This document shows, piece by piece, positions 12,976-26,308 of a stretch of 64,000 nucleotides of DNA. The translations under genes and the position numbers were made by a program. The notes below the pieces were generated by a model. It searched no databases. It saw only the letters and a program-made list of their open reading frames with translations, and was not told the origin of the DNA. Each line of letters starts with the position of its first letter. Positions within the stretch are counted from its first letter, which is position 1. Origin of the DNA: Apus apus (Eukaryota > Chordata > Aves > Apodiformes > Apodidae); NCBI RefSeq assembly GCF_020740795.1, contig NC_067285.1, positions 113,771,008 through 113,835,007 on the forward strand. Direction: 5' to 3'.

Positions 12976-13410
12976 AAGATGATGGGAGGGCTGGAGCAGC
13001 TCTGCTCTGGAGACAGGCTGGGAGAGTTGGGGTGTTCAGCCTGGGGAAGAGAAGGCTCCAGGGAGACCTGAGAGCACCTTCCAGTGCCTGAAGGGGCTCC
13101 AGGAAAGCTGGGGAGGGGCTTTGGACAAGGGCAGGGAGCAAGAGGACAAGGGGAATGGTTTTAAACTGGAAGAGGGGAGATTTAGGTTGGACATGAGGAA
13201 GCAATTCTTTGCTGTGAAGGTGGTGAGACCCTGGCCCAGGTTGCCCAGAGAAGCTGTGGCTGCCCCATCCCTGGCAGTGTTGAAGGGCAGGTGGGATGGG
13301 GCTTGGAGCAGCCTGGGCTGGTGGGAGGTGTCCCTGCCCATGCAGGGGGTTGGATCTAGATGATCTTTTAGGTCCCTTCCAACCCAAACCATCCTGTGAT
13401 TCTATGATTT
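12976..13410 (+). mobile_element. Young CR1 fragment, about 435 bp
   Basis: Runs from GGAGGGCTGGAGCAGCTCTG to the tail GATTCTATGATTTTC. One of several copies truncated near this same point. Confidence 0.95.
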
Positions 13411-14437
13411 TCTATTGCAAAGCAAAGCCTGCAATGGCAAACCACAGACCTCTGGAAGATCCTGGAAACCCATCTCTTTTTGGGTTCATTGCTGAAAAAG
13501 TTGACTCGTAAGACCAAAATATCCATGGTTTTGACCTTGGGACAGGGCAAACATCAGAATGCAAGAGGCAAGACTCCACACAGTGCAGCCAAGGAGTAAG
13601 AGCACTTGTTTTGCCAAGGACAGTCTTGCCAGTACAGAAACCAAACATTTAAAATTAATTGTTTCATGGGTGCAAAGCTGGAGAAGCTGTTGCTGCACGT
13701 AACTGACACAGCCCCTTGCTGGTTCCTCTTCCTCCAGCTGCTCCCTTCATGAAGGCAGCCTGGATTTTCCCGTTTCCAACGCCTGCTTTCTGTTGCTCAG
13801 AACTTTTGCCAAACTGTAATTGTTTGGACAAGAATTTTCTGGGACAAACGTCTCTCTCCAGCTGAGATTTTGTGGGAAGTTTCAGATGAAACAGTTCTGT
13901 GGTTTTCAGGAATGAGAGGAGGAGAAAAAAAAAGACCTTGTTTTGCCAGATGAGAAAATGTTTGGGAGTGTTTCAAGGAGAAGCCTATCCCAGGAGAACC
14001 CACCTGGACATGCTCAGGTAAACACCTTTGAGAAAATCTAGCTTCTTTTTTTTTTTCCTTATATTAAATGAGATTGTTGGGAAATTGGCAGGCATGTTCT
14101 GTGGACATGGATGAGTCTATCTCAGCTCTCCACAGCTTCTAAATAGGAACGACGTGTGCTCTGCTGCCTGCTCCCACCACACATGGGACATCTGTGAGGA
14201 ATACAGGAGCTCAAGTCAACTTCTCTTGGCCATTGCCAAGGATGATAAAGGCAAGAGCTGACATGAGTTGCAGGAGTCTGTCTGCCTCCTCCCAAGGAGC
14301 CATGGAGGGGTGAGGCTCTTGTCTCCTACTGAGGGACCAAAGGGGTAAGGAGGCTGGGAGAAAGAGGGAAGATGAGCTGGGAAGAAATGAAGGAGGTCAT
14401 TGAAGAGACTGAGGCAGGAATCAGGGGCTTAAACCTT
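13411..14437. other. Intergenic, single-copy
   Basis: I see nothing in it apart from short A and T runs. Confidence 0.45.
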
Positions 14438-14833
14438 GGGAACTGGGGAGTGTTCAGCCTGAAGATGAGGGAGGCTGAGGGGAGACCTTCTCACTGTCTA
14501 CAACTGCCTGAAAGGACACTAGAGCAAGGTGGGGTCAGTCTCCCAAGGAACAAGGAACAGGGCAAGAGGAAATGGCCTCAAGTTGCACCTCAAGGGGAGG
14601 TTTAGATTGGATCTGGGGAACAATTCCTTCCTGGCAAGGGCTGTCAGGCCCTGGCCCAGGCTGCCCAGGGCAGGGGGGGAGTCCCCATCCCTGGAGGGGT
14701 TTCAGAGCCATGTAGATGTGGGGATGAGGGACATGGGGCAGTGGTGACCTTGGCAGGGCTGGGTTAATGGTGGGACTCAATGATCTCAAAGGTCTTTTCC
14801 AACCAAAACAATTCTATGGTTCCATGGTTTGGT
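14438..14833 (+). mobile_element. CR1 fragment, middle-aged subfamily
   Basis: CTTGGCAGGGCTGGGTTAATG and a tail ATTCTATGGTTCCATGG. Same subfamily as the antisense copies at 42.4, 46.2 and 51.1 kb. Confidence 0.92.
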
Positions 14834-15038
14834 GTTGTGACACCTGCTTGAGCTCCACTGGTCACTCCAGGAGGGCACAGATCTTCTGCAGACAGTCCAT
14901 CATTTCTGGAGGTGTCAGGGGACACCTCAAATGACCCCAGATACTGATGTTTGGGCAGCTCTGTCCTTCTCTATGAGCAAGCAGCTCAGGTGGATGAGGA
15001 CAGAAAGGAGGCACAACTCACTATGGCCTCACCCCTAG

Positions 15039-15352
15039 ACTCATAGAATGGTTTGAGTTGGAAGGAACTTTCAAGATCATCCAGTCCCACCCCTGCATGG
15101 GCAGGGACACCTCCCACCAGCCCAGGTTGCTCCAAGCCCCATCCAACCTGCCCTTCAACACTGCCAGGGATGGGGCAGCCACAGCTTCCCTGGGCAACCT
15201 GGGCCAGGGTCTCACCACCCTCACAGCACAGAATTTCCTCCTCATGTCTCACCTCAATCTCCCCTCTTTCACCTTAAAACCATTCCCCCTCATCCTACCA
15301 CTCCATGCCCTTGTAAAGAGCCCTTCTCCAGCTTTTTTTCTACCTTGCCATA
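15039..15352 (-). mobile_element. Young CR1 fragment
   Basis: Tail ACTCATAGAATGG, antisense core intact, truncated near TCTACCTTGCC. Confidence 0.93.
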
Positions 15353-16696
15353 GATCATTTTGGGACCAGGACCTCAAGGCCTGCTGCACCAGTTCTGACA
15401 TGGCCTGATGTCACCCTGCAGGGGAGCACACAGACAACCTTCCTTCTGACATTCCCACTTGGGGAAAATCTGTTCTCCAAGGTCGTGCCCTGTGCAGGGC
15501 TGTGGGCAGCTGGTGTTTGCCTTGCTGGAGGAAATCTCTCTGTGGAATAACAGGATTGGAAGCACTTAATGCCTGATTTTCCTTCCAAATGACCCTGATG
15601 TAACAAGTGCTGGGGGTAATAATGCAAAGGGAATGCAGACATCCTGGCAAAGGAGGATTTTGATCATGGCTGGGGAGTGAAAGCCCCAGCTTCCAGCCTT
15701 CTCTGGAAGAGCAATTCAACAGCAGCCAATTCCATGAGTCAGCTCCTGGGTTAGTGGCAACTGGTTGGCTCCAGGGACTTGGCTTGGCCCTGGGATTCAA
15801 TGGAAATCAAAATGCTAAGGCCTGTTTTTCATGAACTTCCAACGTGACAAATGGAAAGTGAAACCTGAGGGTCAGAAGCAAACATTCCAGGCTCAGTCCA
15901 GGCAAGAGCCTGAGCTCTGCAAGACAGCAGGGTGTTTAACACATCAGAGAAGAATCAAAGGTTATTTATCACCTTATTCCATGACTGCAGAGGAAGCTGG
16001 AGCCGTGAGAGGTTATCATCATTGAAGTGAAGGAGGAGAAAGTGGCAAACCACCATCTCTGATGTGACACACCTTCAAAGTGTTTCATCATGGGTAAGTC
16101 ACAGCAGTGCCAACAAAACGTGGCCTCATTTCAGCTCCTGGAAACTACAGGCATGTTTCTTCCTCTGAAACCTTTCAGCTCCCAGTGCTTTGTTGATTTT
16201 AGGCCTTTTATCATCACTGTTTGAACCTGAAGTCTGAAAACAGGGAGGAAAAAAAGAAGAAAATGCCACATGGAGGTTAAAACAGAAAATATTAGCACGT
16301 TCTTTACCAAAATTGGTTGCAATTCAGAGCTAAGAGTAAGTGTTTGTGACCATATTCAGACCCTGAGGACAGCTGGATTAAGCCTGGGATGAATCAGGAA
16401 ATAGGTATTTCCTGAGAACTCAGCTTTATTTATTTCAATGGGTGAGGAGAAAAGGAGAAAAGGACCAGTCAGCCATGAAACAAACAAACTGTGCAGCATC
16501 AAATGTCTCTGTGTGAGTAAAGTCCAAGGCAGGGCAGAAACCTACCACAAATGTTGGTACTCCTGAAGTCAGCAGCAGAATTCCTACCAGCAGGTTCCTT
16601 CAGAAGTTAAATCTCACTCCTCAAGTTCTCTTAGTTCCAGCTCTGCAGGTGAGAGGCAGCATGCATGGCCTTGGGCAGAGGATTTTCACCTTGGAG
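15353..16696. other. Intergenic, single-copy
   Basis: I see nothing in it. Confidence 0.45.
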
Positions 16697-17090
16697 TCAC
16701 AGAATCCCAGACTGGTTTGGGTTGGAAGGGCCTTCAAGATCACCTAGATCCACCCCCCTGCATGGGCAGGGACACCTCCCACCAGCCCAGGCTGCTCCAA
16801 GCCCCATCCAACCTGCCCTTCAACACTGCCAGGGATGGGGCAGCCACAGCTTCCCTGGGCAACCTGGGCCAAGGTCTCACCACCCTCACAGCAAAGAATT
16901 TCTTCCTCATGTCCAACCTAAATCTCCCCTCTTCCAGTTTAAAACCATTCCCCTTGTCCTCTCCCTCCCTGCCCATGTCCCAAGCCCCTCCCCAGCTTTC
17001 CTGGAGCCCCTTCAGGCACTGGAAGGTGCTCTAAGGTCTCCCTGGAGCCTTCTCTTCTCCAGGCTGAGCAGCCCCACCTCAGCCTGTTTT
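16697..17090 (-). mobile_element. Young CR1 fragment
   Basis: TCACAGAATCCCAGACTGG tail through TCTTCTCCAGGCTGAGCAGC at the 5'-truncated end. Confidence 0.94.
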
Positions 17091-20005
17091 CTCTTCTCAA
17101 ACTCTTCTCAAGCATTAATGAGTTAAACCTCATAACATTGCTCTTCATCTCCAGGACCACCTGGCCATGGCTCCCTCCTCTCCACTTTACCACCAGCATT
17201 AACATTTCCCACTCAGAGGGAGTGTGGGGCTGCAGCTCCACTCTTATCTCCTTGGTTTTATTAACAGAGGAAACAACAATCAAATAAATCTTCCTGGTTA
17301 TGGCTCCTCTCTGAGTTCACACGGGTTGGGAGCTGGGCCAGGGATGGTTCCCAGGAGGCAGCTTGCAGGAAGCCCCCCTGTTTTGAAGGGCAAGGAGTTT
17401 ATTAACCCCTGGCCTTGGAGCCCAAGTTCCCATGCATAAGTCACTAGTAAGTGTCACAGGAGTCACCTCTGGAGCCCCTGAGCCTCAGCCAGTCAGACCA
17501 GGTAACATCGAGGCCACAGAGCACTTACCTTCCTCTCCCCAGGTAACCAGGTCATGGAGGGGAGGGATGGAGGGATGCTGGAGAACCAGGTCTTTTCCCA
17601 TTAGGGAGCCAGGAAAGATCAAGGCACACAATGAACCTACTCTTATTAGCAGAGGGTGTGGGGTCCTGACCTACTGGGAGGGGGCTGCACCCCAGCCAGC
17701 TTTGGCCAATTAAATGCTTGATTGGGAGCTCAAATCTCACCATTCAGCTGACAGGAAAAGCTGCCAATTCCAAGTGACAGTTCAAAGAGCCCAAATTTGC
17801 AACTGAACTCCCTGAATTTTTATATATATATATATTTTTTTAATCACAGGATCCAGCTCTCTCCCCAGCCCCTCAGCTGAGCAGGCAGGGCTCCCTGCAG
17901 CTCCGTGCCCTGCCTGGTGTGCTCAGGGTGAGGGGCTGAAGAGGAGAAGAGGGGTAGATCAGAGCCTGCCCAGGGTTCACCTTGGGATGGAGCTGGACCC
18001 TGAGAGTGGACTCAGGGATTCCAGAGGATTTCCCAGCTAAGTTACAACCTGGGTTGGCACCGTCTGATCCTGATTCTTGCAGTCACAGGGGTCAGAGACC
18101 AGGGCGAGCTCTGCCTCCAGACCTGAAACCAGGAAGCGAGTTTAAGAAGCAAAAGAAATCACAACATCCTCTCTCCCCACAGACCCAGCAATCTGGGGAG
18201 CCACCTTGGTGTTCCTTGAGTTCTGTTTCCTCGGTTCTGAACTGCGTTCTCACCTCTGGGTACTTTTCCTGGCCGTGTGGGAAGGGAATGTCCATTTTGC
18301 ACAGGAACTCCTGGGTTTGCTGATTCTTCCTGGGCAGAGCTGGAAGGGGCCGGCCCGGAAGGAGGTGATCCAGCTTTGGAAATGCCTCCACTCAGGAGCA
18401 CTGCTTTGTGTTTTTCGTTTATCTGCTGCCCCACCATTCCCTGAAGCAGACTCAGCTCCTTCTTCTGCTCGTTTTCAGTTGTGAACCGGAGCAGAGGAGG
18501 AGAAATGGGTGTGAGCTGAGCGTGCACCTGGCATCGCCGGAGACGCCGCGTCCGTCCCTCGCCCGGGCCCCGACACCATCTCCAGGGAGGACATCCCACT
18601 TCCCTTAAACATAATAATGAAAAAGACAGCTCAGACGAGGAAGTTACAACATCAGCAGGCTACAGCTTTATTCCTGCCATCAGATCCTCCTGTCAGGGGT
18701 TTCCATGGAGACCTCACACAGCTCCGGCAGGCAGTTTTTGCTCCGTGCCACTGAGATTGATTTGTGTTTGTCCACCAGCCAGGGTGGGACAAGCCCTGCA
18801 CTGTCCCCCTGGAGTATCCCAGGATCCCCCCCAGGGAAGGAGACATGCCTTTCTTTTCTACTGATACTTTCTTGGAGGGTTTATTGAATTCTTTGCAGCT
18901 CTTGGCCAGGTCTTCTGCAGAGAGAGGAGAGTCCTGGAAGAACAAACCTGCCCTGGAGCAGAGCAATGTTTGGTCCCGGTGGGATGTGTTGGAGCTGTGG
19001 GAAGAAGGGATGCCACAGAGCCTGCAGCGTGGGGTGAGTTGTTTGGGATGGTTGGACACATCCCATGGGCTGCACGTGGGGCGTCCCTGCTCCAAGAGGA
19101 CCTGCATGCTTTGAGAATGACACCCTCCTTCAGCGGCTGCCTGTGAACCACCCTGCTCCAGCCCAGCTTCAGGTGGCTGGTCGTTCCCCGGGTGCTGCAC
19201 TTCTTGAGAGCTGGGGGTGAGCTGCACAGCTGAGGTAACAGCTGCAGCCATTCCCTGAGGTGGGTTTCCACACACATCAGCTGCCACCAACTAGTCCCAG
19301 CTGGCATCAGCATCTTCAGGGGATGGTGGGAACAGGGTGAGCACCAGGGGAAGCTTTGGGTCCAAGAAGGAGCTGACAGGTGCTGGGAATTACTAGCTGA
19401 TGGCTCCAGTATAGAGTGAGGAGGGGACTTGTCCATCCTCTGAACCTGCAGAGTAAGGAGTGTCCCAGGGCCACTGTTAAAAGGACCACTCTGTTCCCTA
19501 CAGCTGCTTGACAGAGACTGCAGGAGTATTTACTGATGTAAAACTGTGTGCACAGGACTGAGAGGTGCTGTCTTCTTCTATCTCCCTACCATGCTGCTGA
19601 CACTTGCAAAGCCCTTTTTCCAGGTGAGGGGAACAAACAGGGAATGGAGCAAAGATGGACACGAACCACGGAGTCAAGGGAGATCCATCAGGAGCATGAA
19701 TAGTGGGCAAATGCAACATTCAGAGCCCAGGACCTGAGTCACCTTGCAAGGAGCTCTCCAGGATGTCCTCATCCTGCTGGCACCTGCAGCAAGATGCTGG
19801 GACACTCAGCATTGTTTGAATCCCTCTTGCAGCCAATCCAAGGGAATGAAAAGGCCCTTCTGTTAACTTCAGAGAGGAGCTGAAAGCAAAGGTGTGAACA
19901 CCCTTGTAAGACCCCTGTGCAACCATCACAAGGTGGTTCCCGTGTCTGACTCTCAGGCTATACAGATAAATACTCTCACTATCATCTGGCATCATGATGA
20001 CTTTT
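17091..20005. other. Intergenic, with an unproven - strand transcript candidate
   Basis: Short TA run (17821-17835), a CpG cluster (18530-18590) and a - strand AATAAA (TTTATT at 18669-18674) below two overlapping open frames at 18652-19436. None of the frames has a recognisable domain. Confidence 0.35.
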
Positions 20006-20291
20006 GACAAGGGCAGGGAGGGATGGGATGAGGGGGAATGGTTTAAAACTGTAAGAGGGGAGATTTAGGTGAGACATGAGGAGGGAATTCTTTGCTGTGA
20101 GGGTGGTGAGACCCTGGCCCAGGTTGCCCAGAGAAGCTGTGGCTGCCCCATCCCTGGCAGTGTTGAAGGGCAGGTTGGATGGGGCTTGGAGCAACCTGGG
20201 CTGGTGGGAGGTGTCCCTGCCCATGTAGGGGGGTGGGACTGGATGATCTTTGAGGTCCCTTCCAACCCAAACCGGTCTGGGATTCTATGAC
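20006..20291 (+). mobile_element. Young CR1 fragment
   Basis: GACAAGGGCAGGGAGGGATG to the tail GGGATTCTATGA. Confidence 0.94.
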
Positions 20292-22084
20292 AAGCTGATC
20301 TAGCCCCATACTTTGTCCCTTGACAGTGGCCACTGCTGGATGCCCAGAGGAAGGTACAAGGTGACATCCATTTGCTCTCAGTTCCCTCTGTGTGTCCTTC
20401 CAGGTTCTGGCAATCTGTAGCCACTGGCTGCAAAGTGCAGCTTCAGACATTTTTAGGAGTAGCTGAAATCCCTGTTCTCCCCTGGTGTTTGGGGGAACAA
20501 AATGCACTCCAGCATGTACAACGCAGGGTGACACGTCTCCCATTTATACCTGGGTTGAACAACCTGGTCCCTGCAAGTGAGGTGGCAAATTCTGCTCCTC
20601 TCACAGCTAAACTCTACAAGAGACACAACTTGTATTCATTTACGTCCCATTCTAGCTTTAATAGCTTTAAATACCAGGGAGACCTGAGCAGTTAATTTGA
20701 AGAGTTCCATGAATCGCCACACACTTCCAACCTTTGGCATGAATATCATTATTAACATAATTAGTTCTAATGGCAAGAAAAAAAAATCATAAAAAAATAA
20801 GGCTGCTCTGATTTCTCTCCTGTATTTTGGATGTAAGTGGAGATACTGGAACCACAAGCAACAAATCAGGACTTGATAGATGGATTCACCTTCGTTAGCA
20901 GCCTTTAAATTTACTTGGGAGGAAGAACTGATGGCACAGAAAGCTGACTTCAGAGGCTGATGGTTTTGTTTCATGGAGAGGAGAGTTAATAAATCTTCCT
21001 GCTGCCCTGATTAATGATGCTGGGGAGCGTCTCTCCAGATTCTTGGAAGCTTTCCTGAAAGGGAGCAGTGAGCTTGATCAAGGAAGCAAATAACACTGAC
21101 AAATGAAAAGCTGATGGATAAAACCATCTCCAAGCAGGCACCAGGCCAAGGGGTGGGGGTGTGTGTGTGTGTGTCCCCTCTTTGTAATCAGAGGGGTAAG
21201 TAACTGAGCATGGTTCACAGGCAGGATTTGCAGTTGGTGAGCAGAGAAGGAAAAGTGGCACGGGCTGCAGGGAGCAGGGATTTAAGCCCCAGGCTCTGCA
21301 ACAGGCTCTTTAGAGCATCCTCAGCCAGTCTCCTTGGTTTGCACCAGTGGGTGCAAAATCAGCCCCATCCCTGGAGGAAACCTCCTGCCTGTTCCCAAGG
21401 TCAACCCCAATTCCCAGTAATCCCCGTGGGCATTGGGAAACTGGGTCTGGAAACCAGTTTGAGGGAGGGAGGGAGGGGTGGAGGGGAAGGAACCTCGGGG
21501 CTTTCTTCCTTCTCCTGGGCGAGAAGGAAACTGGCTCCTCCCTCTCCAACCAGCTTAGCTTTCCTTACCTTCTCAGAAGGGATTGGATGCTCGTGGTCTG
21601 TTACTCAGCACCCTGATCTGGCCACAAGGCAGCTCCCCCTGACAACACCCCGGACATATGCATCTCCCTGGGGACCTGTGTCCCTGCCACACCTCCCCCA
21701 GAGCCCCGAGGGGCCCTGCAAGCTTCTGCTCCCCCAAACGAAACCTGCAGGGAGCCAGAAAGAGCCTGGGGAGGGGGAAACAACCCTCCTGGTTTTCATC
21801 TGCCACGGGGGTGGAGGAGTCCGACAGCCTGATGAGGACAGAGCCTGATGATGCTTCTGGGCACTGAGCTGCTGTTCCAAGCCCCTGGTCAAAAATAAAA
21901 AGTCCAAATGTTTTGCTTCAGGTTTTGTTGTGGTTTGTTGTTTTTTTTTTTTTTTTTTAATAAAACAGCCCAATCATTAGGTTTCAGGGATGCTTTATTC
22001 GTGTGTGTATATGTGTTTTTTGTATATTTATATATGTATCCAATTCTGGAGCCCCCAACACAAAATGGACATGGAGCTGTTGAG
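20292..22084. other. Intergenic, single-copy
   Basis: Short GT microsatellite (21149-21174) and an 18-base T run (21941-21958). No gene recognised. Confidence 0.45.
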
Positions 22085-22540
22085 CAGGTCCAGAGGAGGC
22101 CATGGAGATGATGGGAGGGCTGGAGCAGCTCTGCTCTGGAGCCAGGCTGGGAGAGTTGGGGTGTTGAGCCTGGAGAAGAGAAGGCTCCAGGGAGACCTGA
22201 GAGCACCTTCCAGTGCCTGAAGGGGCTTCAGGAAAGCTGGGGAGGGGCTTGGGACAAGGGCAGGGAGGGAGAGGACACTGGGTAATGGATTTAAACTGGA
22301 AGAGGGGAGATTCAGATTAGACATTGGGAGGAAATTCTTTAGTGTAAGGATGGTGAGACCTTGGCCCTGGTTGCCCAGGGAAGCTGTGGCTGCCCCATCC
22401 CTGGCAGTGTTGAAGGGCAGGTTGGATGGGGCTTGGAGCAACCTGGGCTGGTGGGAGGTGTCCCTGCCCATGCAGGGGGGTTGGACCTGGATGATCTGGA
22501 AGGTCCTTTCCAACCCAAACCAGTCTGTGATTCAATGATG
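22085..22540 (+). mobile_element. Young CR1 fragment, about 455 bp
   Basis: Begins CAGGTCCAGAGGAGGCCATG, slightly longer than the copy at 12.98 kb. Tail CTGTGATTCAATGATG. Confidence 0.95.
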
Positions 22541-25068
22541 TATTTAAAAATATACAACTTCCTTTTTATTGTTGTTAGAGGTGATTAAAGCCAGTGTGAG
22601 AATGAGTGGAGAAAGACTTATCTGGGGCTCAAGGAACCATTTCATTCCCAAGGGAAGGTGCTGAGACCTGTTTGCAGCTTCCCAGTCGATCACCGGGGCA
22701 GGCAGACTCTTAGAAAAAAACGTGCATTTTGAAACAAGTTGCAAAAAGCTTGTGTCCCCCCCCTGCTTTGTTGCTTCATTGCAGCCGAGCTGTTGTGCTC
22801 CTGACAGCCTCGTGCTTCTCCTGAGCCAAATTAATCTTCCTGCCCCTGGACCAACCCGTGCAAAAGCACGTGCTAAAAATACTGGGATTAGGATGCGTGA
22901 TGGAGAACAGAAATACCATGTCTGCCCTTCACCAGCCTCTGTCAGAGCTCACAGCATTCCCAGTTTGCCTTTGGTGTGGGGTTTGATTTCATTTTTATTT
23001 ATTTTTGGTTTTAGGGGGGGAGCAGGAGCTGGGATTATGTCTGCCCATCACTTCACTTTAGGAGGGGATGCAGCAGCAGAGGCCGTGGTGACCTCTCCAG
23101 TGCGAGCAGCTGCCCTGCCACCCCCTGTGCTGTCATTCCCAGGCTGCCCGTTCCCTGGGCTCAACTGCAGGGAGCAGCCAAACTTGAGGAATTTGCCCCC
23201 CAAGCTTGGCTGTTTAAAACACCAAAAGGAAGCAGGGATGCAGGAGCAGCCGGCTGTAAATGTTGAGGGTGGGAAGAGCTGTTGTCACTGAGCTCCGCAG
23301 GGAATGTGGTGATGTGCAGCAACATAAAACCTGGAGATAACCATCCACCCCGACCTCCTGCTGAGCCCAGGGTCTGAAATTCCAGCCAGCAGTTCCTCCT
23401 TCACGCCCAGGCATTAAAAACAAGAAAGAAGCCTCTTTCAGCAGACATTTCCTAGAGCCTCATGGGCTGCTCAGATCTGCTGAGGCCACCCCTGGGGAAA
23501 GATGCTCTTCAGAAAAGGTTCTCAGAGCATCCCAGCACCAGCACCCCTGAGGCTGGTAGCATGGCCAGGAGGTGGTGGTGGTGATCTTCTTGCCCTCTCT
23601 GAGTTGTCTCCTCTGTCACACAAGTGTCCCCTCCGTGGCCAAAAATAGACACACAGTGGAGACCAGCTGGTGGCATGCCAGTTGCCATGGAAATGCTGGG
23701 TGCTGCCTTCTAGAAGTTTTCCTGGAAGGGGAGATGGTTGGAGAGGGACATGGAGGGCAAAGAGATGAGAGCCAGTGGTTGGGTGGTGGCCCATCAAGGT
23801 GGCATCTCCACTGGCTGCCCCAGGAGAAATGGCTGCTCCATCAAATCGTGCCATCCCCCTGGGAAGTCCACTGCAGCTTCAAGTGCCTCCTTCTCCACCT
23901 CAGAGTCCTGGTGGAGGGAGGTTTGGGGTGATTTATAAAACAATCGGGGGGGGGGGGGTGGGGGGGGGTGGTTTAAAGGAGATGCAAGGGTGTTGTCTTT
24001 TTCCCCAGCTTTGAGGAAAACAAAACACCTGAATCCCAGAAACATCTTCTTGAATCTTGAGGACCAGCAGCTCAGAGTCAGCAAAGCCACTTTCTTTCCA
24101 TGAGAGGAGCCCTTGGAAGGGGACAGTGGCAAGGGCAGGGAATTTCCCAGCTATCTCCATCACCACAGGGGGGTTTTTTGATCACCTGGAGGAGGGAATT
24201 CCTGGCCCAAGTAGATTTCTCTCACACACACCCATTTGCTCGGAGCCTGTTCTGAAGCTGCAAAGGTGGAGGCAGCTGGAACACTCCAAACCAACAGAAA
24301 CTGTTCCACCTCCAACCCAGGTCACATCACAGCCCTGGGGACACTAAGGGCTCAGAAAAGAGTCAGACAGTGGAAGAAATCCACTGAGGACAAGTCAATA
24401 CAGGGCATCAGGTCGAAGGCATTAGATACCTGAGTCATGGATTCTTGGGAGCTTGGAGAAGACACATGGAAATTGCACTTCTCACATTATACCTGTTGAC
24501 TTCAGGCTCACAGGCCCAAGTTTGGCTGCTGAGGTAGTGTTGCCATGAACCAATACCTGGCAGCCATCCCTTTGGAAAAAATGAATTCCAGCTTCAGATC
24601 AGTGCTGCCCATCTCTGCCCTTGCCAGCAGCTCTGGGGCTGCCTTGTCTTGCCCAGCCTGCATGTCATGGTGGGGAAAGTGCTCCTCAAGCCTTCCCCCA
24701 GCTCCTTGCTGGCTCACATCAAGGCAAAGCAAGAGGATGAGGAAGGTTGGCTTTCTTTCCATGGCAGTTTCTCCCTTTAAGCAGGGCTGAGAGTACTGGG
24801 AACATCCAACCTTGTGCCAAAATCTCTCCAGGTTATAGGGTAGACCCCAGACCAAGGCTCCAGAGATGAAACCCGGGGAAAAAACATGGGACAAAGGCAA
24901 GAATTCAGGCTTGATTTCCGTGCTACAGCCCCAGCTGGGAGCACAGACTTAGAAACTGTGGAGGAAAGGAAGGCTGATGAGCTGCTGCAATGGATCATGT
25001 GCAGCGTGGTGGGTGGTCAGCAGAAAGGTGACCCCTGGGACCAAGCTGGGCCCTGGCTCTGCAGGGGA
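22541..25068. other. Intergenic, single-copy
   Basis: Poly-G tract at 23946-23970. I see no gene or mobile element. Confidence 0.45.
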
Positions 25069-25525
25069 TTCATAGAACCCCAGACTGGTTTGGGTTGGAG
25101 GGACATTCAAGATCATCTAGATCCAACCCCCTGCATGGGCAGGGACACCTCCCACCAGCCCAGGCTGCTCCAAGCCCCATCCAACCTGCCCTTCAACACT
25201 GCCAGGGATGGGGCAGCCACAGCTTCTCTGGGCAACCTGGGCCAGGGTTTCACCACCCTCACAGCAAAGAATTTCTTCCTAATGTCTCACCTAAATCTCC
25301 CCTCTTACAGTTTAAATCCATTACCCCTTGTCCTCTCCCTCCCTGCCCTTGTCCCAAGCCCCTCCCCAGCTTTCCTGGAGCCCCTTCAGGCACTGGAAGG
25401 TGCTCTAAGGTCTCCCTGGAGCCTTCTCTTCTCCAGGCTGAACACTCCAACTCTCCCAGCCTGTGTCCACAGCAGAGCTGCTTCAGCCCTCTGAGCATCT
25501 TCATGACCCTCGTTTGGACTCGGTT
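25069..25525 (-). mobile_element. Young CR1 fragment, about 455 bp
   Basis: TTCATAGAACCCCAGACTGG tail to CTGAGCATCTTCATGACCCT. Confidence 0.95.
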
Positions 25526-25950
25526 TGGACCAGCAGGAGCCAGCAAGGAGCTCACTAAGCAAACACTTGCCCTGGCTGGTGGAGGTGGGCAAGCTCCCGA
25601 GGACAGGGGCTTGTGCCAGGAGGTTCCAGATGGCCGGTGACTGGGGGAGTCCCGGGCTGGCAGCCTGTGCACTGCAGCATGCTTGGAGGGCTGCAGAACA
25701 AGGTGAGCTTGGGGCTGAGCAACCTGAGCCCTGCCAGAAAGCTCAGAGATGTCCCAGCATCACTGGGACCCTTTGAGGTCAGCATTTGCTGCCCCAGGGT
25801 TGCTCCCACCACTGCATGGAAGGTGCGTGGAGGGAGCAGGAGCCTGAAGCTCTTCTGCTTGGGGGAACCTTTGCTGCAAGATGCCCCGTGGACACATGCA
25901 GGGCTGCCACAGCAGCTTTCAAAACCTCTTCAGCTCTTAAAGACACTAAG

Positions 25951-26308
25951 AAAAGGCTCCAGGGAGACCTTAGAGCCCTTTCCAGTGCCTGGAGGGGCTC
26001 CAGGAAAGCTGGGGAGGGGCTTGGGACAAGGGCAGGGAGGGATGGGACAAGTGGGGAGTGGTTTCTAATTGAAAGAGGGGAGATTTAGGTTGGACATGAG
26101 GAGGAAATTCTTTGCTGTGAGGGTGGTGAGACCCTGGCCCAGGTTGCCCAGGGAAGCTGTGGCTGCCCCATCCCTGGCAGTGTTGAAGGGCAGGTTGGAT
26201 GGGGCTTGGAGCAACCTGGGCTGGTGGGAGGTGTCCCTGCCCATGCAGGGGGTTGGAACTGGATGGTCTTGAAGGCCCTTCCAACCCAAACCAGTCTGGG
26301 ATTCAGTG
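25951..26308 (+). mobile_element. Young CR1 fragment
   Basis: AGAAAAGGCTCCAGGGAGACC to GGGATTCAGTGA. Lies 425 bp from the copy of opposite orientation, so the two form an inverted pair. Confidence 0.94.
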
